A stretch of DNA of 64,000 nucleotides from Deinococcus aquaedulcis (lineage in GTDB: Bacteria; Deinococcota; Deinococci; Deinococcales; Deinococcaceae). The translations under genes and the position numbers were made by a program. Below, piece after piece: positions 32,877-43,446 of the stretch (its first letter is position 1; every line of letters begins with the position of its first letter). The stretch is from the NCBI RefSeq assembly GCF_019693445.1, contig NZ_JAHRBL010000002.1, positions 62,001-126,000 on the forward strand, written 5' to 3'. A model generated the notes under the pieces. It was not told where the DNA came from. It made no database searches and saw nothing but the letters and a program-made list of their open reading frames with translations.

Positions 32877-33758
32877 TTACTTAAACCAGGGCCAGAGCTG
32901 TTCCTTGAAGGTGACGTCGCTCCATTTGGGGTGAAAGCCCTGCGTTTCCTGCAGTTGCGTCAGTTTGGACAGGGCGCACTTCTGGTAGTTCAGCAGGGCG
33001 GCGCGCCGCTCTGGCGTCTTGAAATCGCGCGTGACCAGCAGGCGCTGCACGGCGTAGGTGTTCACGCCCTGGCCCAGGCCGGGGTAGCGCAGGGTGGCGG
33101 GGCGGTAAAAGCCGTTCACGCGCGCCGGGGCAATGTTCAGCGGCACCAAGCGGTAGGCGGCAGGGTTCAGGGCCTTAATCCAGTCCACCGGCTGCCCGGC
33201 CACGGCCAGCACGGCGTCCACCTGGCCCGCGTTCAGGGCGGCCATCGCCTCGTCACGGCCCCGGTACTCCTGAATGGTCATGGGCACGCCCGCCTTGGCA
33301 CTCAGGACCCGGGCAGTGATGACACTCCCGTCCCAGGCGCCCAGTTTGCGCCCCTGCAGGTTGCTGAAGACCTGAATGCCGCGCACGCTGGTCCGGCCCA
33401 GCAGGTTGGTGGTGACGGCCGGGCGCGCAATGAGGTGCACCTCGTCGAAGTTCAGGGGCAGCAGCGTTTTCAGGGCGCGCACGCGCGGGTCCTGGTCAAT
33501 CTGGTCGCGCGCCTTGAGCACGTCCAGCTGCACAAAGGCCAGCGACACCTGATTGTTCAGCAGCAGTTCCAGATTCTCGACACTGCCCGAGGTCTGGCGC
33601 TGGCGCAGGAACGACGCGCCGGTGCACACCTGCCCCAGATCGCGGAACATGTCGGCAGCAGTGCTGCCTTTGGGGCTGGTCGCCACGTCCAGGTAGGCAG
33701 AGGTGGCGGCCAGGGCCGGGGAACTGAGCAGCAACAGGGCAAGGGTCTGTCGGATCAT
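32877..33758 (-). CDS. TAXI-family TRAP-type solute-binding protein
   Basis: A 293-residue exported protein with signal peptide MIRQTLALLLLSSPALA. The mature part fits the TAXI periplasmic receptor family: YLDVATSPKGSTAADMFRDLG, TSGSVENLELLLNNQVSLAFVQLD, then RPAVTTNLLG and a GAWDGSVITARVL segment. Such receptors usually feed a TRAP transporter, but no TRAP membrane subunits are nearby, so its partner is elsewhere or it only senses. GGAGA precedes the ATG. The ligand is unknown. Confidence 0.78.
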   Translation of the reverse strand: MIRQTLALLLLSSPALAATSAYLDVATSPKGSTAADMFRDLGQVCTGASFLRQRQTSGSVENLELLLNNQVSLAFVQLDVLKARDQIDQDPRVRALKTLLPLNFDEVHLIARPAVTTNLLGRTSVRGIQVFSNLQGRKLGAWDGSVITARVLSAKAGVPMTIQEYRGRDEAMAALNAGQVDAVLAVAGQPVDWIKALNPAAYRLVPLNIAPARVNGFYRPATLRYPGLGQGVNTYAVQRLLVTRDFKTPERRAALLNYQKCALSKLTQLQETQGFHPKWSDVTFKEQLWPWFK

Positions 33759-34193
33759 CGTCAGGTCTCCTGTGGGGCGAGGGGGGGCTTCGCCCTGCCG
33801 TCATCACAGCAGCCGGCCTTCAGCCGCGTGTCAGCTGCCGGGTTGCAGCGGGCGCGGCCTGTCAGCGCAGGTTCAGCGGCGCATGTACAGCGGCGTCCTG
33901 TTCTGCCTTGGGGCCGGAGCCCCTCATACGGGCTGGCGTCCATCTCCGTCACAGCCAGCGAAGAGCTCGATGGCCCGCTCCTGGAAAGCCGCCCGCGTCC
34001 AATGCCCGGATATCTGTCTGTTTTCCCTCGCTGCCGCGCCGCTCTGCGAGTCCCTCCAGCCGGAACACTCCCGGAACACGTCACGGAATGGTTCGGAAAC
34101 CGTGTCAGGCCCAGCACCGCCGCTGGCGGCCACCGGACCCCTCCTGGCTCGGCGTTCCGGCCTCAAGAGGTGGTCGCCCTGGCCCCTTTGACC
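33759..34193. other. Intergenic region containing inverted dispersed repeat, no gene seen
   Basis: 435 bases between two reverse genes. Frames here show no start context or domain. The central part is a dispersed-repeat copy; the rest has no recognisable feature. Confidence 0.5.
34001..34100 (-). repeat. Dispersed repeat, copy 3 (inverted)
   Basis: The minus strand reads CACGGTTTCCG, later GAGCGGCGCGGCAGCGAGGG, then ACAGATATCCGGGCATT. The two halves match copy 2, but an insertion of about 40 bases lies between them here. Confidence 0.6.
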
Positions 34194-34964
34194 TTACCGC
34201 ACCACGAAATCAATCTCGACCACGGCCGTCACGTCCTTTTCCAGGCTGCTGGTGTCGTAGCTGCCGCTGTCCTCCACGCTGGTTTCAAAGCGCGGCGTGA
34301 TCTGAAACACGCCCATGCGGGCGGTTTTCACGGCGCCCACCTCGTTCCCGGCACTCTGGGCAATGGCCTGGGCGCGGCGCTGGGCGTCCTGGCTGGCTTC
34401 TTTCAGCAGGGCAAGGCGCACGTCGGCCAGTTTGGTGTACAGGTAACTGATCTCGCCGCTGGCCACCGTCACGCCGCCCGTGCTGGCCTCCACAAAGGCC
34501 GAGGTCGCAGCGCCCACCGCCGACTGCACCCGCTCAATCTCGCCGGACTGCACCCGGTAGGCCTGACTGACCACGTAGCGCGTGCGCTGCACTTCCTCGT
34601 TCTCGCCGCCGATGGTTTCAATCACGCTGTAGGTTTCGGGCCCGGCACTCACGGGTTCGCGCCGCAGTTCGCCGAGGGCAAAGCCCTGTGCCTTCACGTA
34701 GGCGTCCAGCGCGGGCTGCGCGGCCCGGAACTGGGCATAGGCGCTCTGCAGGCTGCTGTCGCTGGCAGAGCGCACGGTAAAGGTCCACACCGCCAGATCC
34801 GAGGTAATGGAGCGCCGCGCGCTGCCAGTCACGTTGATCACGTCGCTGGCGTTTTTCAGGTCCGCCAGCCCGCGCACCACCACGAAGCCGGTGGCCAGAA
34901 AAGCAGCGGAGGCAATGGCTGTGGCCAGCACGGCGCTTAGGCCAGCGCGGGAAGCAGGGGTCAT
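34194..34964 (-). CDS. SIMPL-domain (DUF541) envelope protein
   Basis: A 256-residue protein with an N-terminal membrane anchor or signal (AVLATAIASAAFLATGFVVV). The SIMPL domain follows: VINVTGSARRSITSDLAVWTF, QAYRVQSGEIERVQ and LLKEASQDAQRRAQAIAQSAG. Family members such as YggE and BP26 are periplasmic proteins linked to oxidative-stress protection. TACGCT lies 7 bases before the ATG, so the message is likely leaderless. It is divergent from prfC. A much longer reverse frame covering prfC is rejected. Confidence 0.87.
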   Translation of the reverse strand: MTPASRAGLSAVLATAIASAAFLATGFVVVRGLADLKNASDVINVTGSARRSITSDLAVWTFTVRSASDSSLQSAYAQFRAAQPALDAYVKAQGFALGELRREPVSAGPETYSVIETIGGENEEVQRTRYVVSQAYRVQSGEIERVQSAVGAATSAFVEASTGGVTVASGEISYLYTKLADVRLALLKEASQDAQRRAQAIAQSAGNEVGAVKTARMGVFQITPRFETSVEDSGSYDTSSLEKDVTAVVEIDFVVR

Positions 34965-35168
34965 GCCCTTCAGCGTACGGGATTGGGGAAGGGAACTGTG
35001 CGGCCGGTCAGTCCTGCTGCCCGCGCCGCGTGGCACCCCAGCCCCCGGGCCGCTATCATGGGCGGCATGACGGCACTCCTCACGCCCCCCTAGCGCGAGT
35101 CGAGGCCGCGCTTTGTTCACCCCACCCGCAGCCGGGCCGCGCCTCTTCAGGCCCCCGCAGGAGCACCC

Positions 35169-36767
<1,599 letters not shown>

Positions 36768-36771
36768 AGAG

Positions 36772-36840
36772 GGGTGTGGGCTGTCGGGTGTGGGTTGTGG
36801 GAAAACCTGTTCCTACAACCCATTCCCCACAACCCCCTGA
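36772..36840. repeat. Heptamer array with inverted flank (TGTGGGY units)
   Basis: After the prfC stop: GTGTGGG, CTGTCGG, GTGTGGG, TTGTGGG, then a spacer and CCCCACAACCCC, the complement of the last units. 7-base phasing again, with a unit different from the GATGGCR arrays. In RNA the GGGTTGTGGG and CCCACAACCC runs could pair. Confidence 0.6.
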
Positions 36841-36878
36841 AAGGTTCCCGTGATGGGCCGCGTGCGATCTTTGCCCGG

Positions 36879-37436
36879 ATGCGCGCGGCTTTTGCAGTGG
36901 TGTTTGGCGGAATGGTTCTGGCTTCGGCGCAGGCGGCCCCGCCGCCCGGCTACGTGTTGCAGGGCATGCCTCTGGTGCGCCAGACCTACAACGCCTGCGG
37001 CCCGGCCAGCCTGACTCAGGTGCTGGCCTACTACGGCCTGAAGATGAACATGGCCGACGTGAGCCGCCAGACCCGCCCTTCGGAACGCTCGTACATGAGC
37101 GCGCAGGCCATCGTGAAGTTTGCGCCCACGGTGGGCCTGGAAGCGCGGCTGTACACAGGCGGCAGCCTGAATACGGTGCGGGCCGCCATTCGCAGCGGTA
37201 TCCCGGTGATTGCGCTGCAGTCGCATATCACGGCGGCCGGGCAGGTGATTCCGCACTGGCGCGTGCTGGTGGGCTACAACGACGCTTCCGGGCAGGTGTA
37301 CATCATGGACCCGCTGCTGGGCTACGTGGCCATGCGCTACAGCGATATGGCGCGCGTGTGGGCGGACCAGCGCGGCCAGTTCGCCTTGATGTACCCGCCA
37401 AAACTCTCGGCCACCGTTCGGAAAGTGGTGGGGTAG
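36879..37436 (+). CDS. Exported C39-like peptidase (papain-like fold)
   Basis: A 185-residue protein with signal peptide ([20 protein letters not shown]). The mature part is a peptidase C39-like domain: catalytic Cys in [17 protein letters not shown], His in [11 protein letters not shown] and Asp in IMDPLLGY. In bacteriocin exporters such domains cut GG leaders, but this is a stand-alone exported form. Many Deinococcus and Firmicutes relatives are uncharacterised. The ATG at 36879 is chosen because it begins the signal peptide; the frame extends upstream into repeat DNA. Confidence 0.85.
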   Translation: MRAAFAVVFGGMVLASAQAAPPPGYVLQGMPLVRQTYNACGPASLTQVLAYYGLKMNMADVSRQTRPSERSYMSAQAIVKFAPTVGLEARLYTGGSLNTVRAAIRSGIPVIALQSHITAAGQVIPHWRVLVGYNDASGQVYIMDPLLGYVAMRYSDMARVWADQRGQFALMYPPKLSATVRKVVG

Positions 37437-37503
37437 GGAAGGCCAAGGACAGCCAGCCACCGAATGGCAGAGGGAAGTTCTCGCCCGCCCCGATCTCTGG
37501 GTG

Positions 37504-37821
37504 TTAAAGGCCGGGTTCAGCGCCGGGGTCGGCTGAGAAGAACACTTCAACGCCGCAGAGGCGGTCGAGGAGGTCGGCCTTGAGGTGGGCGACCACCACG
37601 GTCACAGCGGCCTGCGGCCTTCCTGAACTCAGGTTCCGGTCCACCCATTCCACGGCCACCACTTGTCTGCGGCGGTGGCGGTGCGGTGCCGGAAAGCCCG
37701 AAAGCCAGTCACCGGTCCTGACAGTGCCCTGGAGGTCAGCCAGCTCAAGCGCCACGCCACGCCCCGTCACCTGAAAAACGGCTGTGACCCTGGCAGAAGC
37801 ATGTGGCGGGTTCATGTTCAT
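37504..37821 (-). CDS. Hypothetical protein with beta-barrel-like domain
   Basis: A 105-residue protein of unknown function. The first part, ARVTAVFQVTGRGVALELADLQGTVRTGDWL, resembles the domain-2 beta-barrel of translation GTPases in sequence rhythm; the rest includes VVAVEWVDRNLSSG. It could start at 37821 or 37815. There is no clear ribosome site. It converges on the C39-like gene. Coding support is the sensible amino-acid pattern only. Confidence 0.5.
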   Translation of the reverse strand: MNMNPPHASARVTAVFQVTGRGVALELADLQGTVRTGDWLSGFPAPHRHRRRQVVAVEWVDRNLSSGRPQAAVTVVVAHLKADLLDRLCGVEVFFSADPGAEPGL

Positions 37822-37840
37822 TCCAGCGCTTGTTTCTAGA

Positions 37841-37877
37841 AGCGCGTCCGTCTCAGGTCAGTAAGGACGGACGCGCT
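37841..37877 (-). terminator. Hairpin overlapping the 3' end of 7TM-GGDEF gene
   Basis: AGCGCGTCCGT (37841-37851) and ACGGACGCGCT (37867-37877) form a perfect 11-bp stem around a 15-base loop. The gene's stop codon lies in the loop. Only weak T-richness follows on the minus strand. Confidence 0.55.
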
Positions 37878-39484
37878 GATCCCTTTTTTGACATCTTCTG
37901 CCGGTACATGCGCTGGTCCGCCTCCTCGAAGGTGCTGATCTTGGGGGTGTTCCCGGTATGGGCCACGCCGAAGCTCACACCGGAGGTGGGGTATTCGGCC
38001 TGCATCGCCTGCTCAATCTCGCGCAGGCGCATCACCAGTTGCTTTTCCAGGCGGGGCGGGGCCAGCACGGCGTATTCGTCGCCGCCCAGGCGGTAGGTGG
38101 TCACGCCCTCCTCGTCTTCCAGGCTCTGCAGGTGCCGGGCAAAGGCGCGCAGCAGTTCGTCGCCCTTCAGGTGGCCCTGCTTGTCGTTGATCCCCTTCAG
38201 GCCGTCGAGGTCCATCACGATCAGCAGGCGGTCGCCGGGTTCGTTGAAGGCCTGCTCGAAGGCGTAGCGGTTGTGCAGCCCGGTCAGTGTGTCGGTGCGG
38301 GCCAGGGTCAGGGCGCGCTGCAACTGGACAATCGACGCCTGATTCTGGCGGCTGAGCAGCCGGATCAGGTCAGCCAGCGCAAAGGCCAGCAGCAGGCCGT
38401 CCAGGGTGCCGCCCAGCAGGGTAAACAGTTCGGAGTTAAAGGGCACGTCGGGCGTCAGGCCCACGTTCCCGGGCAGGATGATCACGGCCGGCACAAACAG
38501 CGCCAGCAACCCCAGCACGAAAAACCGCGCCGGCTCGAAGCCCTGGCGCCAGCTGAGCACCCCGGAAATCAGCGCCAGCACCAGCCACAGCGCAATCAAG
38601 CCTGTGGCCAGCACATGGGCGTAGGGCAGCAGCAGGAACGAGGCGGGCAGCAGCGCCAGCGACAGCCAGATCACACCCCGGCTGAGGCGGGCCAGGCGCG
38701 GCAGGCGGCTATCCAGCTGCAGAAAGTGCAGGTAAAACAGCGTGTTCCACACCGGCAGCAGGAAGAACCAGAGGTAGTGCAGCCGCAGGTCACGCAGGCC
38801 GAACACGTCGGCGGGAATGTGGAAGGTAAAGGCCCACCCGGCGCAGTAGGTGAGCATGTAGGCGGCGTAGTACAGAAACGAGCGGTTGCGCGTGCCCGCA
38901 TACACGAACAGGTTGTACACCGACAGGGTAATCAGGGCGCCCAGCGCCGCCAGAATCAGGAAGTTCTCGCGCGAGACGGTGCGGCGGTAGTCGGCGCGGT
39001 TGGCGACCACGAATTCGGGTTGCGAGGCGTAAAAGGGGCTACTGAAGCGCGCCACCAGCCACGCCCGCTCGCCAGGGGCCAGGGTGATGTCCACCCCGTA
39101 GTGCAGCATGTAGGCGTGTTCGGCGCGGTAGCCGGTCTCGATCTGCTGGGCCGGGCGCCCTTCGCGGTACAGCCGGGCACTGACCCGCTCAATCAATGAG
39201 CCCTGAGGCGCAAACACCCACTCGGTGTTCTGGGTGGGGTTGCGCAGTTCCATGACCAGCCAGGAATCGTCGCCGGTCAAGCGCACGCGGGGAATGGGGC
39301 TGAGGGTGCCCGCCCAGGCCGGCACAGCGGCCCCGCTGTCTGGAAAGGTGCCTGCGGCGCCCTGGTACAGGGTGGTCTTCACCACCAGCGCGTCGCCGGG
39401 TGCGGCGTGCCCTTGCCCGGCCAGCAGCGCCAGCAGCAGAGCAAGAACCGTCAGAACAGTACGGGGCCAACGAGCTGAATTCAC
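37853..39484 (-). CDS. 7TM-sensor diguanylate cyclase
   Basis: A 543-residue protein. It has a signal peptide, an extracytoplasmic 7TMR-DISM-type beta domain (about residues 30-170), seven membrane helices (about 170-375) and a C-terminal GGDEF domain with TDTLTGLHNRYAF and RLGGDEYAVL. The GGDEY variant still fits active cyclases. No RxxD I-site is seen before it. GTG 39484 was chosen because GGAGG lies 9 bases upstream; GTG 39490 is too close to that site. A TATACT -10 with an adjacent perfect palindrome lies upstream, pointing to repressor control. Confidence 0.88.
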   Translation of the reverse strand: MNSARWPRTVLTVLALLLALLAGQGHAAPGDALVVKTTLYQGAAGTFPDSGAAVPAWAGTLSPIPRVRLTGDDSWLVMELRNPTQNTEWVFAPQGSLIERVSARLYREGRPAQQIETGYRAEHAYMLHYGVDITLAPGERAWLVARFSSPFYASQPEFVVANRADYRRTVSRENFLILAALGALITLSVYNLFVYAGTRNRSFLYYAAYMLTYCAGWAFTFHIPADVFGLRDLRLHYLWFFLLPVWNTLFYLHFLQLDSRLPRLARLSRGVIWLSLALLPASFLLLPYAHVLATGLIALWLVLALISGVLSWRQGFEPARFFVLGLLALFVPAVIILPGNVGLTPDVPFNSELFTLLGGTLDGLLLAFALADLIRLLSRQNQASIVQLQRALTLARTDTLTGLHNRYAFEQAFNEPGDRLLIVMDLDGLKGINDKQGHLKGDELLRAFARHLQSLEDEEGVTTYRLGGDEYAVLAPPRLEKQLVMRLREIEQAMQAEYPTSGVSFGVAHTGNTPKISTFEEADQRMYRQKMSKKGSARPSLLT

Positions 39485-39512
39485 GAACACTTTCCTCCCA
39501 GAGAGTGACCTC

Positions 39513-39534
39513 AGTATAAAGTGAGGAACCTCAC
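39513..39534 (-). promoter_or_regulatory. Promoter with perfect palindrome GTGAGGAACCTCAC
   Basis: Minus strand: -10 TATACT at 39518-39513. The 14-base perfect palindrome 39521-39534 fills the -35/-10 spacer region, an expected repressor position. No clear -35 hexamer is present, so an activator is also possible. Confidence 0.5.
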
Positions 39535-39802
39535 GCCAGGGTCTTTCAGGTGGAGAACATTGTGAGCGGGTTTAGTCCAGAACCGGCCAGAGCGTGAAGG
39601 TAGAGCGCGAGCAACAAGTGGGAAAAACGCGCGGAGGCAGGGCGAAAAACAGGCCGGGGCACGGGGGAGGAAGCGGCGGCGGGTGGCGGGCGAATGGGTT
39701 CGCCCCATCATCACCTGCCCGGGGCCGGGCGGGCTTTGTGCAGTGGGTGGGTCAGCCCCCCCATTGTGCCCTCATGCTTTTTCATGAAGACTGCGTGAAG
39801 CC
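39535..39802. other. Intergenic region, no gene seen
   Basis: About 270 bases upstream of the fusion enzyme gene. Two ATG-containing repeats CTCATG and TTCATGAAG lie near its end. No clear promoter or ribosome site was identified. Confidence 0.4.
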
Positions 39803-42800
39803 ATGCCCAGACCTGATTACCTTTTCCTCCCGGGCTCTGTCCTCATGCACTCGCCACTGGTCCTGCAGGGCGCCGACATGCGCGGCTTCTTCCTGAAAGG
39901 GGACCCAGAGAAGCTGCAGGCCACCGTGGACGCGGGCCTCAACCGCGCCGCGCAGGGCCACGCCACCTTCAAGGTGCTCTCCTCATACGTGATGCTCACC
40001 TTTACTCGGGTGGGGCACGCGCACTCCGCGCACCCCAGCGACGCGGCCAAGGGCTGGATCACCGAAACCGACATCATCACCTGGATTCCGGTGGGCCAGC
40101 TGGACGACCGGGGCCGGCTGCAGCACCTGTATTTCTACCCGGCGCACATCTGGGTGGACGACACCATGGCGCTGATCAACGGGCGCGAGTTGTACGGCTA
40201 TCCCAAATACGACTGCCAGTACGACATGCCCGCCGCTGGCGAGGCCGGGGATTTCCGGTTGCGCGTCAAGGGCTTCGAGCCGTTCTCGCCCGAGACCCAG
40301 ATCGCGTGGCACCCGCTGCTGGAGGTCACGCCCCACGCGCGCGGCGGCCTGCTGGGCGGCCTGAAGGACCGCGCCCACCCCATCCGCTCCTTTGCCGATC
40401 TGGTGAAGGGGGCCTTTGAAGGGCTGATGCACCTGCCCGACTTCCTCATCCCCGATCTGGCCGGATGGGAAGACCTGCTGTCGCTGCTGGCCGAACCGCG
40501 CACCGACCAGCTCTTCCTGAAGCAGTTTCCGGACGGCACCGGGAGCAAGGCGGTGTATCAGGCGGTGGTGGCGGCCCCTGCCGTGGTCGACGCGGTCCAC
40601 GGGGGGCAGCTGTTCGGGCAGGAGTACAGCTGCACGTTGCACGAGGTCGCCTCGTTTCCCCTGCAGGAGACGCTGGGCCTCGCCCTGGGCGAGCAGCCCG
40701 CCCACCTGCCCTTTGAGGTGCGCTTTGACTTCACCGTCACCGAGGCCACCGAGGTCACGCCCCCGGCCCGCACCGCGCCCGAGAAGATCGCCATTCTGGG
40801 CGGCGGCGTGGGGGCCATCAGCGCGGCGTATCACCTGACGCAGGAAAAGGACTGGCAGGAGAAGTACGACATCACCCTGTACCAGATGGGCTGGCGCCTG
40901 GGCGGCAAGGGGGCCAGTGGGCGCAACGCGGCGGCGGGCCAGCGCATTGAGGAACACGGCCTGCACATCTGGTTCGGCTTTTACGAGAACGCCTTTCGCA
41001 TGATTCAGGGCATCTACGGCGAGCTGAACCGGCCAGAAGGCGCGCCGCTGGCGACGTGGCAGGACGCCTTCAAGCCGCACGATTACATCGTCCTGAGCGA
41101 GCACATTGGGGAGACGTGGCGCCCCTGGCCGCTGATGTTCCCCCACCGCCCCGGCACCCCCGGCGACGGCGCCGAGCACCCCATGTTGTGGGAGGCCACG
41201 CAGGCCCTGCTGGCCCAGATCAAGAAGTGGCTGGCCGAGATCTGCCACCTGCACGTGCCCGAACCTGTGGCCGCCCCGCAACAGCAGCCCGGCGAGCACG
41301 ATTCCTGGCTGCACCACCTCGCCAAGGCGCTGCAGGCCGATGTGGAGCATTTGGCCCTGAGCGTGGTGCATTCGGTGGAGGGGGCCTGCCAGCTGGCGGC
41401 GGCGCTGCCGGGGCGGCTGCACGGCGCCGAGGACGATCACGGCGTGCTGGCCCACACCCTGCAGGGCATCAAGGGCTGGATTGACCATCTGCTGTGCGCC
41501 CTGCTGGACCGCGACGACGAGATCCGCCGCGCCTACATCTGCCTGGACCTGGGCGTGACCACCCTGCTGGGCTTCCTGCGCGACGGCGTGCTAACCCACG
41601 GCTTTGACGTCATCAACGACATTGACCTGCGCGACTGGCTGATCAAGCACGGCGCCAACAAGCGTTACAGCGTGAACAGCGCGGTGATTCGCGGCTTCTA
41701 CGATCTGGTCTTCGCCTACGAAGGCGGCGATTACGACCGCCCCAACGCCGAGGCCGGCACCCTGCTGCGCGCCATGATGCGCATTGGCCTGAGCTACAAG
41801 GGCAGCATCATGTACAAGATGCAGGCCGGCATGGGCGACACCATCTTCTCGCCCGCGTATCAGGCCCTTAAGGCGCGTGGAGTGAAGTTCAAGTTCTTCC
41901 ACAAGGTCGAGGAACTCACCCGCGACGGCGACGAGGTGGGCACCATCCGCCTGACCCGGCAGGCCACCGTGGCCAGCGGTGACGCCCACTACGATCCCTT
42001 TGTGTACGTAAAGGGTCTGGCCTGCTGGCCCAGCGCCCCGAACCTGGACCAGTTGCTGCCCGCCGAAGCCCAGGCCCTGCGGGGCAGCGGCGCCAACCTG
42101 GAATCGCACTGGAGCACCTGGCCGCAGGTGTACGAGCAGACCTTTGGCAAACCGCTGCCCGAAGTGACGCTGACAAAAGGCGTGGACTTTGACCGGGTGA
42201 TTCTGGGCCTGTCGGTGGCCTCGGTGCCGCTGGTGGCCCCGGAGCTGGTGGCGGGCAGCGAGGCGCTGAAAGCCACCACCGAGCAAGTGAAGACCATTCC
42301 CACCCAGGCCTACCAGCTGTGGTTCAACCAGACCCTGGATGAGCTGGGCTGGACCAGCCAGCCGCACGGCCAGCAGCCGGTGCTGAGCGGGTTTACCGAG
42401 CCCTACGACACCTGGGCCCCCATGGACCAGCTGCTGGAGCGCGAGGATTGGCCGGACACGCCGGGCGCTCCGCGCAATGTCTCGTACTTCTGCTCGGTGT
42501 TTCCCGACGAGGGCCTGCCGCCGCCCAGCGACACCGCCTTTCCTGTCCACTGTGCTGAGCAGGCCAAGGCCGGCGCACTGCATCAGGTGCGCCAGCAACT
42601 GACCGCTCTGCTGCCCGCTGTGGGCCCGGCTGGCGAGTTCAACTGGAATCTGCTGAGCGTCCCCGACGACACCCAGGGCGAGGCCCGCTTTGACGCCCAG
42701 TACTGGCGCGCCAACATGGACCCTTCAGAACGCTACGTGATGAGCGTGGTGGGCAGCAGCCAGCACCGCCTGCGCGCCGACGAATCCGGCTACCGCAACC

Positions 42801-42934
42801 TCGTGCTGACTGGCGACTGGCTGAAAACGGGCCTGAACGCCGGCTGCGTGGAAGCCGCCGTGATGGCCGGCATCCAGGCCGCGCAGGCGATTACGGGCGT
42901 GAAGGCGCCGATCCCTGGCGAACGGGACGTGTAA
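39803..42934 (+). CDS. Fusion: acetoacetate-decarboxylase-like domain + FAD/NAD amine-oxidase-like dehydrogenase
   Basis: A 1043-residue two-domain protein. Residues 1-310 resemble acetoacetate decarboxylase: the active-site loop is ELYGYPKY, with Lys135 in the Schiff-base position but Tyr where the classical enzyme has a second Lys. Residues 327-1035 form an oxidoreductase with dinucleotide fold KIAILGGGVGAISAAYHL and MGWRLGGKGASGRN, then EEHGLHIWFGFYENAF, as in phytoene-desaturase/amine-oxidase-like proteins of mycobacteria and cyanobacteria. The C-terminus has the FAD-closing LVLTGDWLKTGLNAGCVEAAVMAG. No stop or frameshift separates the parts. It stands alone. A possible role is oxidation and decarboxylation of a keto-acid or isoprenoid-like substrate; the reaction is unknown. 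Confidence 0.8.
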   Translation: MPRPDYLFLPGSVLMHSPLVLQGADMRGFFLKGDPEKLQATVDAGLNRAAQGHATFKVLSSYVMLTFTRVGHAHSAHPSDAAKGWITETDIITWIPVGQLDDRGRLQHLYFYPAHIWVDDTMALINGRELYGYPKYDCQYDMPAAGEAGDFRLRVKGFEPFSPETQIAWHPLLEVTPHARGGLLGGLKDRAHPIRSFADLVKGAFEGLMHLPDFLIPDLAGWEDLLSLLAEPRTDQLFLKQFPDGTGSKAVYQAVVAAPAVVDAVHGGQLFGQEYSCTLHEVASFPLQETLGLALGEQPAHLPFEVRFDFTVTEATEVTPPARTAPEKIAILGGGVGAISAAYHLTQEKDWQEKYDITLYQMGWRLGGKGASGRNAAAGQRIEEHGLHIWFGFYENAFRMIQGIYGELNRPEGAPLATWQDAFKPHDYIVLSEHIGETWRPWPLMFPHRPGTPGDGAEHPMLWEATQALLAQIKKWLAEICHLHVPEPVAAPQQQPGEHDSWLHHLAKALQADVEHLALSVVHSVEGACQLAAALPGRLHGAEDDHGVLAHTLQGIKGWIDHLLCALLDRDDEIRRAYICLDLGVTTLLGFLRDGVLTHGFDVINDIDLRDWLIKHGANKRYSVNSAVIRGFYDLVFAYEGGDYDRPNAEAGTLLRAMMRIGLSYKGSIMYKMQAGMGDTIFSPAYQALKARGVKFKFFHKVEELTRDGDEVGTIRLTRQATVASGDAHYDPFVYVKGLACWPSAPNLDQLLPAEAQALRGSGANLESHWSTWPQVYEQTFGKPLPEVTLTKGVDFDRVILGLSVASVPLVAPELVAGSEALKATTEQVKTIPTQAYQLWFNQTLDELGWTSQPHGQQPVLSGFTEPYDTWAPMDQLLEREDWPDTPGAPRNVSYFCSVFPDEGLPPPSDTAFPVHCAEQAKAGALHQVRQQLTALLPAVGPAGEFNWNLLSVPDDTQGEARFDAQYWRANMDPSERYVMSVVGSSQHRLRADESGYRNLVLTGDWLKTGLNAGCVEAAVMAGIQAAQAITGVKAPIPGERDV

Positions 42935-42944
42935 CCGGGCGGCG

Positions 42945-42985
42945 CGACGGGCCGGGCCGGCGAGCAAGAGCGGCCCGACCCGTCG
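42945..42985. terminator. Hairpin between convergent genes
   Basis: CGACGGG-C-CGGGCCG and CGGCCCG-A-CCCGTCG pair with one mismatch around an 11-base loop. GC-rich, no T-run. It lies between the fusion gene and the reverse operon ending at 42991. Confidence 0.55.
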
Positions 42986-42990
42986 GCGGT

Positions 42991-43446
42991 CTAGTCCTCA
43001 TCGTGAACCGGCGAGAACAGGCCAGCCAGAAACGGCTGCGCCCCGGAGAGGCCTCGCAGCACTTCGTGCACCCGGATCTCCTGCCCGGGGCTCAGGGTCC
43101 GGGTGCGGGCGTAGACATCCAGGCCGGCTGGGGTAAACGGGGTGCGGGCAAAGACCGTCACCGCCCAGTCCTCCTCGGCGTGCAGCACCTGCCAGCGGCT
43201 GGGGGTCCAGCGGGTCAGGAGGCTCAGGCCGCGCCATTCCCAGCCGCCGCCCGGCAGGGGCCGGTCCAGCCCCACGATCACGCCGGGCCGACCGCCCCGC
43301 GTGAAGCGCACCGTGTCCACCACCCGGCCGTCCGGCAGCGGGGCGTAGGTCACGCTGGGATTGTCGCGCGTGCGCCACAGCGGCAGGCTGGTGCGCACCA
43401 CGAACCAAGTGCCAGAGAGCACAGCCCAGTCACTCACACGGGCCAT
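42991..43446 (-). CDS. Lipocalin-like hypothetical protein
   Basis: A 151-residue protein. It has a lipocalin-like start, DWAVLSGTWFVVRTSLPLWRTRDNPSVTYAPLPDGRVVDTV, with later beta-strand rhythm (GVIVGLDRPLPGGGWEWRGL, TRWTPSRWQVL). There is no signal peptide. The chosen ATG (43446) overlaps the end of the upstream kinase gene by 13 bases, so it is the last gene of a three-gene operon. Ligand and role unknown. Confidence 0.6.
   Translation of the reverse strand: MARVSDWAVLSGTWFVVRTSLPLWRTRDNPSVTYAPLPDGRVVDTVRFTRGGRPGVIVGLDRPLPGGGWEWRGLSLLTRWTPSRWQVLHAEEDWAVTVFARTPFTPAGLDVYARTRTLSPGQEIRVHEVLRGLSGAQPFLAGLFSPVHDED

Noticed and set aside
33759..34193. Possible small gene in the gap before the SIMPL gene
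   Set aside because: Frames are short, Arg/Pro-rich and overlap a dispersed repeat; no start context.
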